DNA from: Shouchella miscanthi
GTDB lineage: Bacteria > Bacillota > Bacilli > Bacillales > Bacillaceae_D
Reading direction: 5' to 3'
Assembly (NCBI RefSeq): GCF_007725405.1
Contig: NZ_CP042163.1
Span: forward strand, 434,001-498,000
DNA length: 64,000 nucleotides
Shown in pieces: positions 34,479 to 42,808 of the stretch. The translations under genes were made by a program, and so were the position numbers. The notes beneath the pieces are model-generated. The model did no database searches and was not told the DNA's origin. It saw nothing but the letters and a program-made list of their open reading frames with translations. Position 1 is the first letter of the stretch; each line of letters starts with the position of its first letter.

Positions 34479-35593
34479 TGTTTAGCCCTCCTTTTACGGA
34501 CGAAATAGAGGGACAAATAGAGGCCAACAGGAATGGCTAGAACAATGCCAATCCCCGCCACTAATGCGCGTGCCAATTCTAACGATAAATTAATCGATAC
34601 GATAAATTCTAGCGGTGAATGGTTTTTAAAATAGAGAAGGATACTTGGAATCGATCCACTTATGTAAGCAAAGAACATAATGTTGATCATTGCTCCCATT
34701 ACATCTCGTCCCACTTCCAATCCTGAAGCTTTCAATGTGGCTTCATCAATGGCTTCGTTTTCCTCGTACATGCCAAAAATAGAGGCGGACATCGTAATGG
34801 ATACATCCATCACTGCCCCTAATATACCGATTAACACCCCAGCCATAAAAACAGTGTGATAGGGTCGGGTTAAAAACTGCATCTCTTCAAATCGTAGACC
34901 ATTGTTATTCAATAGAGTTAGGACAACGTAAGCGAACGTCATTGTAATCGTAGTGACGATGAGCGTTGAAAGAATTGCTGTATACGTTTTTTCATTTGCT
35001 CCATTTACAAGTAGTAAGGTTATCACTGTGAAAAGAATAGAGCTGACCGCGCAAATGACCAGCAACCAATCGTTAGATGCTTGTAAATAAACGTCTAGGG
35101 CGATTGATAAGATGAGGCCATTCACACCTAATGATAGAGCAGAATAGAGTCCTTGTCGTTTTCCAACTGCCATGAGCACGAATAAAAACAGCCATGCAAC
35201 AATAACGAGGTAATGGTCGCGCTTCACGTCGGTAATGGAACCCGACAGCTCTTCTTCTTCAAACGAATCAATCCAAATAAAGACATCATCCCCAGGCGCA
35301 AATGCTTGGTCATATGCTCCGGAATCAGAATAGTGATTTGCTAGTGTAATAGCTTGACCTTGATGCTCTCCATTTTGAATTTTTGCGGTAATGGCCTGCG
35401 AATAAAGCGTATCTTCATTGCCGAATTGATCGATGACATGCTCTTCTTCATAGCTGGTCACATCGGTTATCGTCGCAATAGGTCTTTCATAAAAAGAATA
35501 ATTATTCAATACAAACAGAATAGAGGAGACTGCTAGAAGAACAAGCACTATCATCCATATAAGTGGTTGTTTCTTGACATTTTTTCGGTTCAT
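34475..35593 (-). CDS. YibE/F-family membrane protein (longer subunit)
   Basis: About 372 residues: one N-terminal helix (PLIWMIVLVLLAVSSILFVL), an extracytoplasmic beta-rich domain (about 35-140), then seven helices. The helical part carries GAVMDVSITMSASIFGMYEE and LEVGRDVMGAMINIMFFAYISG, repeating the pattern of the downstream paralogue. The ATG at 35593 is chosen because the only upstream start (TTG at 35656) is part of the promoter. The ribosome binding site is poor. The function of the family is unknown. Confidence 0.82.
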   Translation of the reverse strand: MNRKNVKKQPLIWMIVLVLLAVSSILFVLNNYSFYERPIATITDVTSYEEEHVIDQFGNEDTLYSQAITAKIQNGEHQGQAITLANHYSDSGAYDQAFAPGDDVFIWIDSFEEEELSGSITDVKRDHYLVIVAWLFLFVLMAVGKRQGLYSALSLGVNGLILSIALDVYLQASNDWLLVICAVSSILFTVITLLLVNGANEKTYTAILSTLIVTTITMTFAYVVLTLLNNNGLRFEEMQFLTRPYHTVFMAGVLIGILGAVMDVSITMSASIFGMYEENEAIDEATLKASGLEVGRDVMGAMINIMFFAYISGSIPSILLYFKNHSPLEFIVSINLSLELARALVAGIGIVLAIPVGLYLSLYFVRKRRAKH

Positions 35594-35627
35594 GTTAAAG
35601 CCCGGCTTTCTTTTTTCAATTCTGTTT

Positions 35628-35656
35628 ACTTTATCAAGTGTACTAGAAAAGGTCAA
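35628..35656 (-). promoter_or_regulatory. SigA-type promoter of the YibE/F pair
   Basis: On the minus strand TTGACC (35651-35656) and TAAAGT (35628-35633) are separated by 17 bases, 35 bases before the chosen start codon. Confidence 0.65.
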
Positions 35657-35678
35657 TTTTAAAAAACATACTAAGATT

Positions 35679-35715
35679 AGTGGGTAAGATCATCGACGGA
35701 TGAATCTTACCCACT
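35679..35715. terminator. Strong hairpin upstream of the IS110 element
   Basis: A 12-bp perfect stem (AGTGGGTAAGAT / ATCTTACCCACT) continues with an inner CATC/GATG and a 4-base loop. It is followed by ATTTTTCG on the plus strand. No plus-strand gene lies upstream to terminate, so it may shield the IS from outside transcription, or mark or lie just outside its left end. Confidence 0.5.
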
Positions 35716-35919
35716 ATTTTTCGTTTAGGCGTATAGTGAGAGGTGAAAGAAAGCTCGACCTAAGCCTCAAGGATCTAGAATCCGTATTAAAAACCGAGCT
35801 TCTTCACTTTCATTACTGAATCAGGTTTAAGTATGTTGGGGCCATTGAGCTCGTGTAGAGGAAATTAGAATCGGAATGATTAAGTGAAGACCTTTCAATG
35901 CTAAATGAAAAGAGGAACA
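35716..35919 (+). ncRNA. Structured 5' non-coding end of the IS110 element (candidate bridge RNA)
   Basis: About 200 bases without a gene lie upstream of the transposase. GTGAAAGAAAGCTCG (from 35742) can pair with CGAGCTTCTTCAC (around 35800) with bulges, closing a roughly 37-base internal loop. CTTCACTT near 35806 can alternatively pair with AAGTGAAG near 35883. IS110-subgroup elements are known to encode a bridge RNA in the non-coding left end. The identity of this RNA and its target/donor loops is inference. Confidence 0.4.
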
Positions 35920-37140
35920 ATGATGGAGTTTGTAGTCGCTTTAGATGTATCAATGGGGAAAAGTTACTCGGTCATTTATCAAGACCAAAGATGTTTGTAC
36001 GAAGAAGAAATTGCTCATAATCAACTAGGATTTCAACAGCTATTCGATCACATTCAGACCCTTCCAGGTAGTGTGACCGTTGTCTTTGAAGCCACAGGGA
36101 TTTATTCTAAACCAGTGGAGACGTTTTGCCAAAGGAATGCTTTACGTTACTGTATTCTTAATCCGTTAGAGGCTAAAAAACAGCTTGAGCAAGGGACACT
36201 CAGAAGCTGGAAAACCGACAAACACGATGCCCACTTATTAGCTCAGTCTCATTCCCTTCACAGAAGAGAGGAAAATCAAACGCAATCCATCATCTATCAA
36301 CATCTGCGTGACCTCTCGCGTTTTTATCAAGAGATTGAAGAGGAAATTAAACGGATGCGTATGTATCTACACAATGCACTCCAGCTTAGTTTCCCAGAGC
36401 TTGAACAATTTTTCTCGAGTCGAATTACACCTTACGCTTTAAGTCTGATTGCGCTCTTTCCTCATCCCGATCTTGTTTTAAGGTCGAGTATCACAAAAAT
36501 TAAAAATCAGCTCATCAATCATACGTTAAAAAACATTTCACAGAATCGCGCAAAACAGAAAGCAGTCGAGATCATGAGCTACGCTCACTCTTCTTACCCA
36601 GCCGTCTCTACAGAGAGTGTTCAAACTCAAAAGGTACGATACTATGCGCGTCAGCTTCTTCATCTTTTAGAAGAAAAAGAACGCGTATCTAAAGAACTGA
36701 TCGAGGAGGCCAAAAACCTTCCTGAGTTTGATTTATTTCTTAGCGTACCTGGTATTGGAGAAATTAGTGCAGCTCTTGTGATGGGGGAACTTGGTGATCT
36801 GTCCCGCTTCTCAAATCACAAAAAAGTGAACGCCTTCGTGGGAATTGATATCCGCAGATATCAATCTGGCAAATATCATGGACAAGACCATATTAATAAA
36901 CGTGGAAATCCCAAAGGGAGAAAGATTTTATATCTCATCATTCGGAACATGATCCGCCAGCAGAAAGCAGCTCCTAATCATATTGTCGAGTATTATTACA
37001 AATTAAAAAAGCAACCTACCCCCAAGAAGGACAAGGTTGCCGTTGTCGCTTGTATGAACAAGCTCATAAAGTGTATGTATTCCATGGCTAGGAATCATAC
37101 AGAGTACGATTACTCGCACGCGGTCTCAATGGACCAATAA
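35920..37140 (+). mobile_element. IS110-family transposase (DEDD/RuvC-like)
   Basis: About 406 residues. The N-terminal DEDD_Tnp_IS110 domain has the acidic residues in FVVALDVSMGKS, VVFEATGIY and KTDKHDAHLLAQ, followed by a coiled-coil linker. The C-terminal Transposase_20 domain reads FLSVPGIGEISAALVMGELGD and NKRGNPKGRKIL, with the catalytic Ser region near RYQSGKYHG. The frame is intact, so it may be active. ATGs at 35920 and 35923 follow AAGAGGAAC; a start at 35905 has no good site. Together with the flanking non-coding ends this is one insertion sequence; exact ends could not be fixed because IS110 elements usually lack terminal repeats and duplications. Confidence 0.93.
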
Positions 37141-37151
37141 CTGTAGTATAC

Positions 37152-37200
37152 CATAGGAACCTTATTTAAAAATAGACAGGGATAAGGTTTATTTCCTATG
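37152..37200 (+). repeat. Inverted repeat downstream of the IS110 transposase
   Basis: CATAGGAA (37152-37159) and CCTTAT pair with ATAAGG and TTCCTATG (37193-37200) around a central AT-rich loop. It may act as the transposase terminator or belong to the right end of the element. Confidence 0.5.
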
Positions 37201-37263
37201 CCTAGATTTAAAAATAACATCATCAGAATTATTATAAAAACCCTATTGACTAAACGTAGGAAA

Positions 37264-37538
37264 GAGGCTGGGACATAACTGAAAGTAGTATTTGAAAAGA
37301 CGAATAGTCTAAAATATGCTGAGTAGCACCGCTACAGGAGAATCCTTCGCTTTCCGGGGACACGGCCTCAGCCTCCTCCGTGGCAAACCACCACTCCAGA
37401 GTCTTCAGACACGTGCTGATCCCCCAGGAGTCTTCGGATTCTCCTTCCGCTAATTTTCATATAAAACAAACGACGAACGTTCCTATTTTCAGGAATGTTC
37501 GTCATTTTGGTCTGTCTATCTACTTTTGTCCCAGCCTC
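37264..37538. repeat. 275-bp intergenic repeat bounded by GAGGCTGGGACA inverted repeats
   Basis: GAGGCTGGGACA at 37264-37275 is repeated in inverted form at 37527-37538, with AAGTAG/CTACTT just inside. The interior has a GC-rich block (CTTTCCGGGGACACGGCCTC near 37350, CCTCCTCCGTGGC) and a strong hairpin GACGAAC.TTCCT / AGGAA.GTTCGTC near 37471-37503. Similar dispersed elements ending in GTCCCAGCCTC are known to me from other Bacillaceae genomes. No coding capacity is evident. It sits between the IS110 element and the 3' end of a GNAT gene. Confidence 0.75.
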
Positions 37539-37543
37539 GTGCT

Positions 37544-38077
37544 CTAATTGTTGTTCCATTCTTCTCTTAAGATGCCCATGCGAATGGAATCATAGTAGTG
37601 GCCATTGAAGTAACGGACGTTACGAATTCGACCTTCCATTTGCATGCCGAGTTTTTCTGCTACACGAATCATCCGTTTATTTCCAGACCAAGTTGTTAAG
37701 CCCAGTCGAACATGATCCGTTGTTCGAAAGAGGTGGTTCATCCACAGCTTTAAAGCACGGGTACCTAAACCATGACCCCAATGCGCCCCCTGGTAAAAAA
37801 TGATTCCCATTTCAAGCCAAATCTTTTGTGCATCTTCATAGTAAAAGCTGACTGTTCCGCAGATCATGTTATTCACTGTGACCACCCAACAATCATCCTG
37901 GTTTACCCAGTTTTCACTTTTGTGCATAAAAGCTTCATAAGCAATCGGGCTATGAGGAAAGTATGGAGCATCCCATTGTTTCCATTCTGGATTTGCCTCT
38001 TTATAAATCAGTTCCCACAGTGTCGTTAAATCATTTTGCTGAATTGGACGTATGGTTAGCTCTTCATCTGTATACAT
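37544..38077 (-). CDS. GNAT-family N-acetyltransferase
   Basis: A 177-residue acetyltransferase. It has RPIQQNDLTTLWELI at the start, a central VNNMICGTVSFYYED, the acetyl-CoA loop YQGAHWGHGLGTRALKLW and a C-terminal GNKRMIRVAEKLGMQMEGRIRN. This is the RimJ/L subgroup. The start at 38077 is chosen because AAGAGGAAACGA precedes it; an upstream TTG (38101) has no comparable site. The gene ends 6 bases from the 275-bp repeat. The substrate is unknown. Confidence 0.85.
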   Translation of the reverse strand: MYTDEELTIRPIQQNDLTTLWELIYKEANPEWKQWDAPYFPHSPIAYEAFMHKSENWVNQDDCWVVTVNNMICGTVSFYYEDAQKIWLEMGIIFYQGAHWGHGLGTRALKLWMNHLFRTTDHVRLGLTTWSGNKRMIRVAEKLGMQMEGRIRNVRYFNGHYYDSIRMGILREEWNNN

Positions 38078-38343
38078 TCGTTTCCTCTTTTCTTGAGTCA
38101 AGTGAAGATAATTGAAAAGAAGGTGCTCTCTTGCTTTTCATTCCCCTTTGTATATGTAGGCTGTTTCATCATACTCATCCCTAACTTCGTAAATCTTGTC
38201 ATGTCAATGGATGAAAGAAACAACAAAAGAGGGGAGAAGAGAGCTGTCAAGTTTGGAGAGCGGCACGCGTTAAGTGCGATCTGCGATCAATAAGTAAGTA
38301 GGATATAAGCTGTCATGCAGCTCTCAAAAAGTGACATAGTACA

Positions 38344-38604
38344 TTATGATATTTTTAATGATTTTGCTAATCGACGGACAGCTTGTAGTTCTTTGTAAGA
38401 TATTAATACAGAGCGAAAAACACGATTCCGTATTGAAATACTTTGATGGAGTGGCTTTTCTAATTCAGGATAAGACGATGTCACATAATAAATTAAATCG
38501 GCGTAAGATAAATCCAGTTCTTTGCATGTTTCGTGTTTTTTTAGCAAATGGTTTTGAATTTTGTTAATCAACATAAACGCAGTTTGATTTTGTCTATGGT
38601 TCAT
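38344..38604 (-). CDS. Small hypothetical protein (86 aa)
   Basis: Not recognised. A predominantly helical, basic 86-residue protein: MNHRQNQTAFMLINKIQNHLLKK, a second helix with LSYADLIYYVTSSYPELEK, and a third with ISYKELQAVRRLAKSLKIS. The start is backed by AAAGGGGGATTATTG. Flanking gaps of about 265 bases on the right (38605-38890) and 265 on the left (38078-38343) contain no other supported gene. A small regulatory or DNA-binding role is possible, but there is no direct evidence. Confidence 0.6.
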   Translation of the reverse strand: MNHRQNQTAFMLINKIQNHLLKKHETCKELDLSYADLIYYVTSSYPELEKPLHQSISIRNRVFRSVLISYKELQAVRRLAKSLKIS

Positions 38605-38890
38605 CAATAATCCCCCTTTAGTTAAAAAGCATAACAAAAAACAATGACTTCAATCAATACCCGGTCTGGTTACTAGATAAACTGCTTTTTAAAAAAGTAC
38701 ATGTGTAGAAGCATTCAGACGTTGGATCTGACGATGGGTGAGGTGGATACCTAAGCCATTCAGAGCTACTTATATGAAAATGTGTGAATCGAGTTAAGGC
38801 AGCCTTCTGCTGTTTCAATTTAAATGGTTCTATGAGATACTTAGTACGTTGACTTAAAAGTGGGCTAATTTTGAGAGGTGTGATCCCTTA
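38605..38890. other. Intergenic region
   Basis: No gene or recognised RNA. It holds the divergent upstream regions of two small genes. A TTGACT near 38860 lacks a convincing partner. Confidence 0.4.
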
Positions 38891-39064
38891 ATGTACAAAG
38901 TAGAACGTACTGTCAATGGGGTAACGGTGACCTTCAAGGACTCAAACAGCCATTTGGATAAAACCTTTAATGATCCTGTTGCCGCGAAATTGTTGGCAAA
39001 GAAATTGAACTTAGACTTAATTATCGCAGATAACGACGAATGGCGAGTTGTAAATTATTTATAA
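38891..39064 (+). CDS. Small hypothetical protein (57 aa)
   Basis: A complete short gene: MYKVERTVNGVTVTFKDSN..., ending EWRVVNYL. It is soluble and looks like a small beta-hairpin plus helix (DPVAAKLLAKKLNLDLIIA). GAGAGGTGTGATCCCTTA precedes the ATG, and a clear terminator follows 25 bases after the stop. These gene boundaries and the compositionally normal product support translation. Family and function were not recognised. Confidence 0.6.
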   Translation: MYKVERTVNGVTVTFKDSNSHLDKTFNDPVAAKLLAKKLNLDLIIADNDEWRVVNYL

Positions 39065-39089
39065 ATAGATACAGGTGGCTGGCTGTATG

Positions 39090-39125
39090 AACCTTCAAGT
39101 GATTTCACTTGGAGGTTTTATTTTT
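39090..39125 (+). terminator. Terminator of small gene
   Basis: AACCTTCAAGTG pairs with CACTTGGAGGTT (one G-T type pair) around ATTT, followed by TTATTTTT. Confidence 0.85.
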
Positions 39126-39166
39126 GTGGTAAGGGCTATAGGTGGTTAGGGTTGGAGGTGTTTGCG

Positions 39167-39355
39167 GTGTCTGGACATTGGGTAAACTATTTTATTTTGC
39201 TTTTACCGTATTTGTTGATAGGTGTACTGATCGGTTATTTTCTAGAAGAACCAACCGTTATTTTACTAATCGTTATGGCTCTGTTTTGGCTCATGCTGTT
39301 GGGTTGGATTTGTATTGAAAAGCACAAATCGACTCGGACAAATCAAACAAAATAA
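39167..39355 (+). CDS. Small membrane protein (62 aa)
   Basis: Not recognised. Two transmembrane helices (WVNYFILLLPYLLIGVLIGYF and VILLIVMALFWLMLLGWIC, each read in part) are joined by a short acidic turn (LEEPT), with a basic tail EKHKSTRTNQTK. A GTG at 39167 is taken as the start because GGAGGTG lies 6 bases upstream; TTG at 39152 is unlikely. It may be expressed alone. The protein would sit in the cytoplasmic membrane with both ends inside. Confidence 0.55.
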   Translation: MSGHWVNYFILLLPYLLIGVLIGYFLEEPTVILLIVMALFWLMLLGWICIEKHKSTRTNQTK

Positions 39356-39359
39356 AAAA

Positions 39360-39387
39360 GGATGCAACACGGTTTGTTTGCATCCAA
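39360..39387. terminator. Bidirectional terminator (stronger on minus strand)
   Basis: GGATGCAA pairs with TTGCATCC around a 10-base loop. On the minus strand it is followed by TTTTTTATTTTG, serving the nitroreductase gene. Confidence 0.75.
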
Positions 39388-39410
39388 TCACTTTGTCACT
39401 CATGAAGTGC

Positions 39411-40007
39411 CTATTTCACTACTTTTACCCTTGCATCGATTGAACCAAAGTCTTTTTCACCTGGTGTATGTGCAGGTTTTCCGAATGGCATCTGTGCGCG
39501 TAATTTCCATTCTTTTGGAATAGACCATGTCGAAGCAACCATTTCATCAACGAGTGGATTGTAGTGCTGTAAAGACGCACCTAGTCCTTCGATTTCAAGT
39601 CCAGTCCAAATCGCATATTGCAACATACCTGAAGACTGTTCTGACCAAACTGGGAAATTGTCTGCATAGAGTGCAAATGACTCTTGTAGCTGTTCAACGA
39701 CACTCTGATCTTCAAAGAACAATATTGTTCCATAACCGCCTTTGAACCCATCCATTCTTGCTTGAGTGGATGAGAAGTCCCCATCACCAACAACTTCTTT
39801 AAGAATTTCTGTCGTCTTCTCCCAAAAAGCATCATGCTCTTTATCAAAAAGGACAAGTACACGCGCGGATTGGGAATTAAAAGCAGAAGGAACGTATTTT
39901 ACTGCATGTTTAACGATGTCCTCCACACGTTCTTTTGAAACGATTTCTTCTTTGCCAACGATATGGTACGAGCGGCGATTTTCAAGTGCCTTATAAAAAT
40001 CCGTCAT
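39411..40007 (-). CDS. Nitroreductase-family flavoprotein
   Basis: A 198-residue FMN-dependent oxidoreductase of the nitroreductase fold. MTDFYKALENRRSYHIVGKEE contains the RRS(Y) FMN phosphate site, then VPSAFNSQSARVLVLF, GYGTILFFEDQ and GLGASLQHYNPLVDE. It is of the short HBN1/YodC/YdgI-like type and probably reduces quinones or nitro compounds with NAD(P)H. The start at 40007 has AAAGGAGAGATTGATT upstream. Monocistronic. Confidence 0.88.
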   Translation of the reverse strand: MTDFYKALENRRSYHIVGKEEIVSKERVEDIVKHAVKYVPSAFNSQSARVLVLFDKEHDAFWEKTTEILKEVVGDGDFSSTQARMDGFKGGYGTILFFEDQSVVEQLQESFALYADNFPVWSEQSSGMLQYAIWTGLEIEGLGASLQHYNPLVDEMVASTWSIPKEWKLRAQMPFGKPAHTPGEKDFGSIDARVKVVK

Positions 40008-40169
40008 AATCAATCTCTCCTTTACTCTTTCCATTTAAGGTTAAGCGATTTTGCTGTTTTCTATTCACTACTCTTGTTAGTATATAAAGAAGACCAGAAG
40101 GATGTAAGTACGCACATTTTTGTAAGAAAGTATCCAATATGAAACCATGCAAAGAAAGAGGGGCTAGTC

Positions 40170-40604
40170 ATGGAGTTTTTGTCGTTAAAGGGTATACCAA
40201 GTAAGCGAATCGTAAAGGATATCTGTGATTTACATCGAGAAGTGTTCAATGAGGATCGTCAGTTGAATGAGCGTATGGCGCATAAGCCAAATTTAGATGT
40301 GCAACTCGCTTATGAGGATGAAACGTTAATCGGCTACAAATTGGGTTATGAGCAAAATGCCACCACATTTTACAGCTGGTTAGGTGGCGTAAGGTCAACC
40401 TCTCAAGGAAAAGGAGTAGCGCTACAATTAATGAAAAATCAACATACGAAAGCAAAGGAAGCAGGTTACGAAAAGGTCGAAACAAAATCGATGAACCGTT
40501 GGCGAAAAATGTTGCTACTTAATATTCGCTTTGGGTTTGATGTGACGGCAGTAGAAGAAAACGAAACAGGTGATTCTAAGATTATCTTGCAGAAAGTTTT
40601 ATGA
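40170..40604 (+). CDS. GNAT-family N-acetyltransferase
   Basis: A 144-residue compact acetyltransferase: IVKDICDLHREVFNED, a central DETLIGYKLGYEQ, the acetyl-CoA loop GGVRSTSQGKGVALQLMKNQ and a short C-terminus with LLNIRFGFDVTAVEE. AAAGAGGGGCTAGTC precedes the ATG. The target is unknown. It is followed about 100 bases later by the tartrate/malate dehydrogenase gene on the same strand. Confidence 0.83.
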   Translation: MEFLSLKGIPSKRIVKDICDLHREVFNEDRQLNERMAHKPNLDVQLAYEDETLIGYKLGYEQNATTFYSWLGGVRSTSQGKGVALQLMKNQHTKAKEAGYEKVETKSMNRWRKMLLLNIRFGFDVTAVEENETGDSKIILQKVL

Positions 40605-40706
40605 GCATTCGTTAATGACATTTTACACAGGAGGCGGCATTCGTTTCGTAACAAAAGGGATAAATTCGTGTAGAAGTAGAGACTAGACAATGTGGGAGGA
40701 AACGTG

Positions 40707-41774
40707 ATGAAACAGTTTGATATTGCAAGTATTCCTGGAGATGGTATTGGGATAGAGGTTGTTCCGCAAGCTGAACGTGTTTTGAAAGCGGTTGCTGATG
40801 TGCATGGGGGATTAGCATTCCAATTTCAATCGTTTCCGTGGAGCTGTCAGTATTACATAGAACACGGTGTGATGATGCCAGATAATGGATTGGAGCAATT
40901 GAAACCATTTGATGCCATTTTTTTAGGAGCGGTTGGTGATCCAAACCTTGTCCCCGATCACATTTCACTATGGGGCCTTCTTATTAAAATTCGCCGTGAA
41001 TTTGAACAAGTGATTAATATGAGGCCAGCAAAACGACTTGATGGTATTCAATCGCCATTACAGAACCCTAAAGACTTTGATCTTGTTGTTATTCGTGAAA
41101 ACAGTGAAGGTGAATATAGCACGGTTGGCGGTCGTATTCATAGCAAAGAAGATGAAGTAGCCATTCAAAATGCTGTATTTACACGAAAAGGCACGGAACG
41201 AGTGATGCGTTATGCGTTTGAGGTTGCAGCAAAACGAAAACGATTTGTGACGAGTGCAACAAAATCAAATGGGATTGTTCACTCTATGCCTTTTTGGGAC
41301 CAAGTATTTAAAGAAGTAAGTGCAGACTACCCTGCTATAAGAACCGAATCGCAGCATATTGACGCATTAGCTGCGTTCTTCGTTACAAGACCGGCTGACT
41401 TTGATGTCATTGTGGCTTCTAATCTTTTCGGAGACATTCTAACAGATATCGGTGCTGCCATTATGGGGAGCATTGGTATTGCACCAGCTGCAAATATCAA
41501 TGTGAATGGAAACTATCCATCAATGTTTGAACCGGTTCATGGTTCCGCCCCAGATATAGTTGGGAAAGGATTGGCTAATCCAATCGGCCAAATTTGGACA
41601 GCGAAAATGATGCTGGACCATTTTGGAGAAGAGGAACTTGGAACGTTTTTATTAGATGCGATTGAACGCGTCACAAGGAAAGGCACCATCACCAAGGATC
41701 TTGGCGGTATCCATTCAACAGAAGAGGTAACAGATGCAATCATAAGTGAATTGCATACCGCTCGTTCTGTATAG
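40707..41774 (+). CDS. Tartrate/D-malate dehydrogenase (isocitrate/isopropylmalate dehydrogenase family)
   Basis: A 355-residue NAD-dependent beta-hydroxyacid oxidative decarboxylase. It starts MKQFDIASIPGDGIGIEVVP, carries the substrate-binding RRE (IKIRREFEQVINMRPAK), the metal-site DVIVASNLFGDILTDIGA and the nucleotide motif FEPVHGSAPDIVGKG. It resembles B. subtilis YcsA and Pseudomonas TtuC/DmlA, which convert tartrate or D-malate to pyruvate-level products. The start at 40707 has TGGGAGGAAACG upstream. LeuB is less likely because no leu genes surround it. Confidence 0.88.
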   Translation: MKQFDIASIPGDGIGIEVVPQAERVLKAVADVHGGLAFQFQSFPWSCQYYIEHGVMMPDNGLEQLKPFDAIFLGAVGDPNLVPDHISLWGLLIKIRREFEQVINMRPAKRLDGIQSPLQNPKDFDLVVIRENSEGEYSTVGGRIHSKEDEVAIQNAVFTRKGTERVMRYAFEVAAKRKRFVTSATKSNGIVHSMPFWDQVFKEVSADYPAIRTESQHIDALAAFFVTRPADFDVIVASNLFGDILTDIGAAIMGSIGIAPAANINVNGNYPSMFEPVHGSAPDIVGKGLANPIGQIWTAKMMLDHFGEEELGTFLLDAIERVTRKGTITKDLGGIHSTEEVTDAIISELHTARSV

Positions 41775-41877
41775 AGAGGTGTAGGTACTAACTTTATTTT
41801 AAGGGGAAATGGGTATACCTTCTTTAGAATTTCTGTTAAAAGGGGAAAGGCGAATAGCTGAGTAAACAGGACAAGCG

Positions 41878-41917
41878 GCCCTGAAAAAAAGGTTGGTTTT
41901 TACAGGGCAGTTTTTTC
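41878..41917 (+). terminator. Terminator
   Basis: GCCCTG plus an inner A-rich arm pairs with TTTTTACAGGGC, followed by AGTTTTTTCTG. It lies downstream of the dehydrogenase gene. Confidence 0.75.
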
Positions 41918-41972
41918 TGTTGAAATCAAGTACAATGGTGAAAATAGTACGTGTCAAAAAAGGAGAGAGTTT

Positions 41973-42563
41973 TTGTTGACCTATGAAGAAAAACAACTCC
42001 AATGGGCAATTTGGCAAGGATTTTTTTTGTTAATTCTAATTGGACTTGGTTTCGTTCTTGTTTTTCGTTTTGGAGAGATGATACCTTTTCTCCAGTCTCT
42101 TTTTATTAGTGAAAAGTATTCTCTAGCACTTCAATTACCCGCTGGTGTAGCCATTGGTCTTTTAGTTGGGTTTGTAACCCTTTCTCTATTAAAATGGACG
42201 AACACAACATTGCCAGAAAATGAGTTAGCAGATTTATTGCGCACAATCCTTTCAAAGCCAGTCGGGTTTGTACCGGTTGTAATCGGCGCGCCTCTTGTGG
42301 AAGAATTTTTGTTTCGTGGTGTATTTATTGGGCTCTTTCTGGACGTAGTTCCGACGTGGATTCTGTTACTTGTTAATGCTCTTTTATTCATGCTCGTACA
42401 TGTCCCTCAATACAAAGGCATGCCAATTCTTCATGGCATCATTTTCTTCGTCGGCTTGTTACTTGCGTATTTGTTTATCGTAACAGGGGCGCTCATCGTT
42501 CCCATTCTCGTACACGCTGTTTACAATTTAGTTGTTGGAATAGCTATGCGAAGAATGGCATAA
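41973..42563 (+). CDS. CPBP (Abi/CAAX) intramembrane metalloprotease
   Basis: A 196-residue integral membrane glutamic/metallo-protease of the CPBP family with about six helices. Motif 1 EExxxR appears in PLVEEFLFRGVFIG, motif 2 FxxxH in LLFMLVHVPQYKG, and motif 3 in VPILVHAVYNLVVG. The TTG at 41973 follows AGGAGAGAG by six bases; a second TTG comes next. Bacterial members cleave membrane peptides or modify bacteriocin immunity. No bacteriocin gene is adjacent, so the substrate is unknown. Confidence 0.87.
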   Translation: MLTYEEKQLQWAIWQGFFLLILIGLGFVLVFRFGEMIPFLQSLFISEKYSLALQLPAGVAIGLLVGFVTLSLLKWTNTTLPENELADLLRTILSKPVGFVPVVIGAPLVEEFLFRGVFIGLFLDVVPTWILLLVNALLFMLVHVPQYKGMPILHGIIFFVGLLLAYLFIVTGALIVPILVHAVYNLVVGIAMRRMA

Positions 42564-42808
42564 CGTTCAGAGGGGAGTGTTTCTTATCTAGCCCTCTTTG
42601 ATTCCTGTTAAACTGAAATGATAAAGGACTCAATCCATAAGCTCCTCTCTCAGTGGCTTCCTTAAAGAGCCAATAACCCAATTCGTGTTCTTACTTCAGT
42701 CTTCTTTTAATCCACCCAATACAGAATAAGATAGGTAAGGGGATCAATTAAAATAGAGGATTGAGTGTAAGGAAACATGGGTAGCAAAAAAGGGAGAGGG
42801 TGTTCAAA
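42564..42808 (+). other. Intergenic region
   Basis: About 245 bases with no gene or clear RNA. A short run of T-rich imperfect dyads follows the protease gene. The next gene's ribosome binding site ends it. Confidence 0.4.

Noticed and set aside
37368-37559. 63-codon frame inside the 275-bp repeat
   Set aside because: It is explained by the repeat element; composition is unlike a protein and the frame runs through the terminal inverted repeat.
38093-38293. 66-codon frame divergent from the GNAT gene
   Set aside because: It starts at a TTG with no Shine-Dalgarno, overlaps the upstream region of the GNAT gene and shows no coherent domain.
40707-41774. 3-isopropylmalate dehydrogenase (leuB)
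   Set aside because: The RRE motif and length fit the tartrate/D-malate group better, and no leucine genes are nearby.
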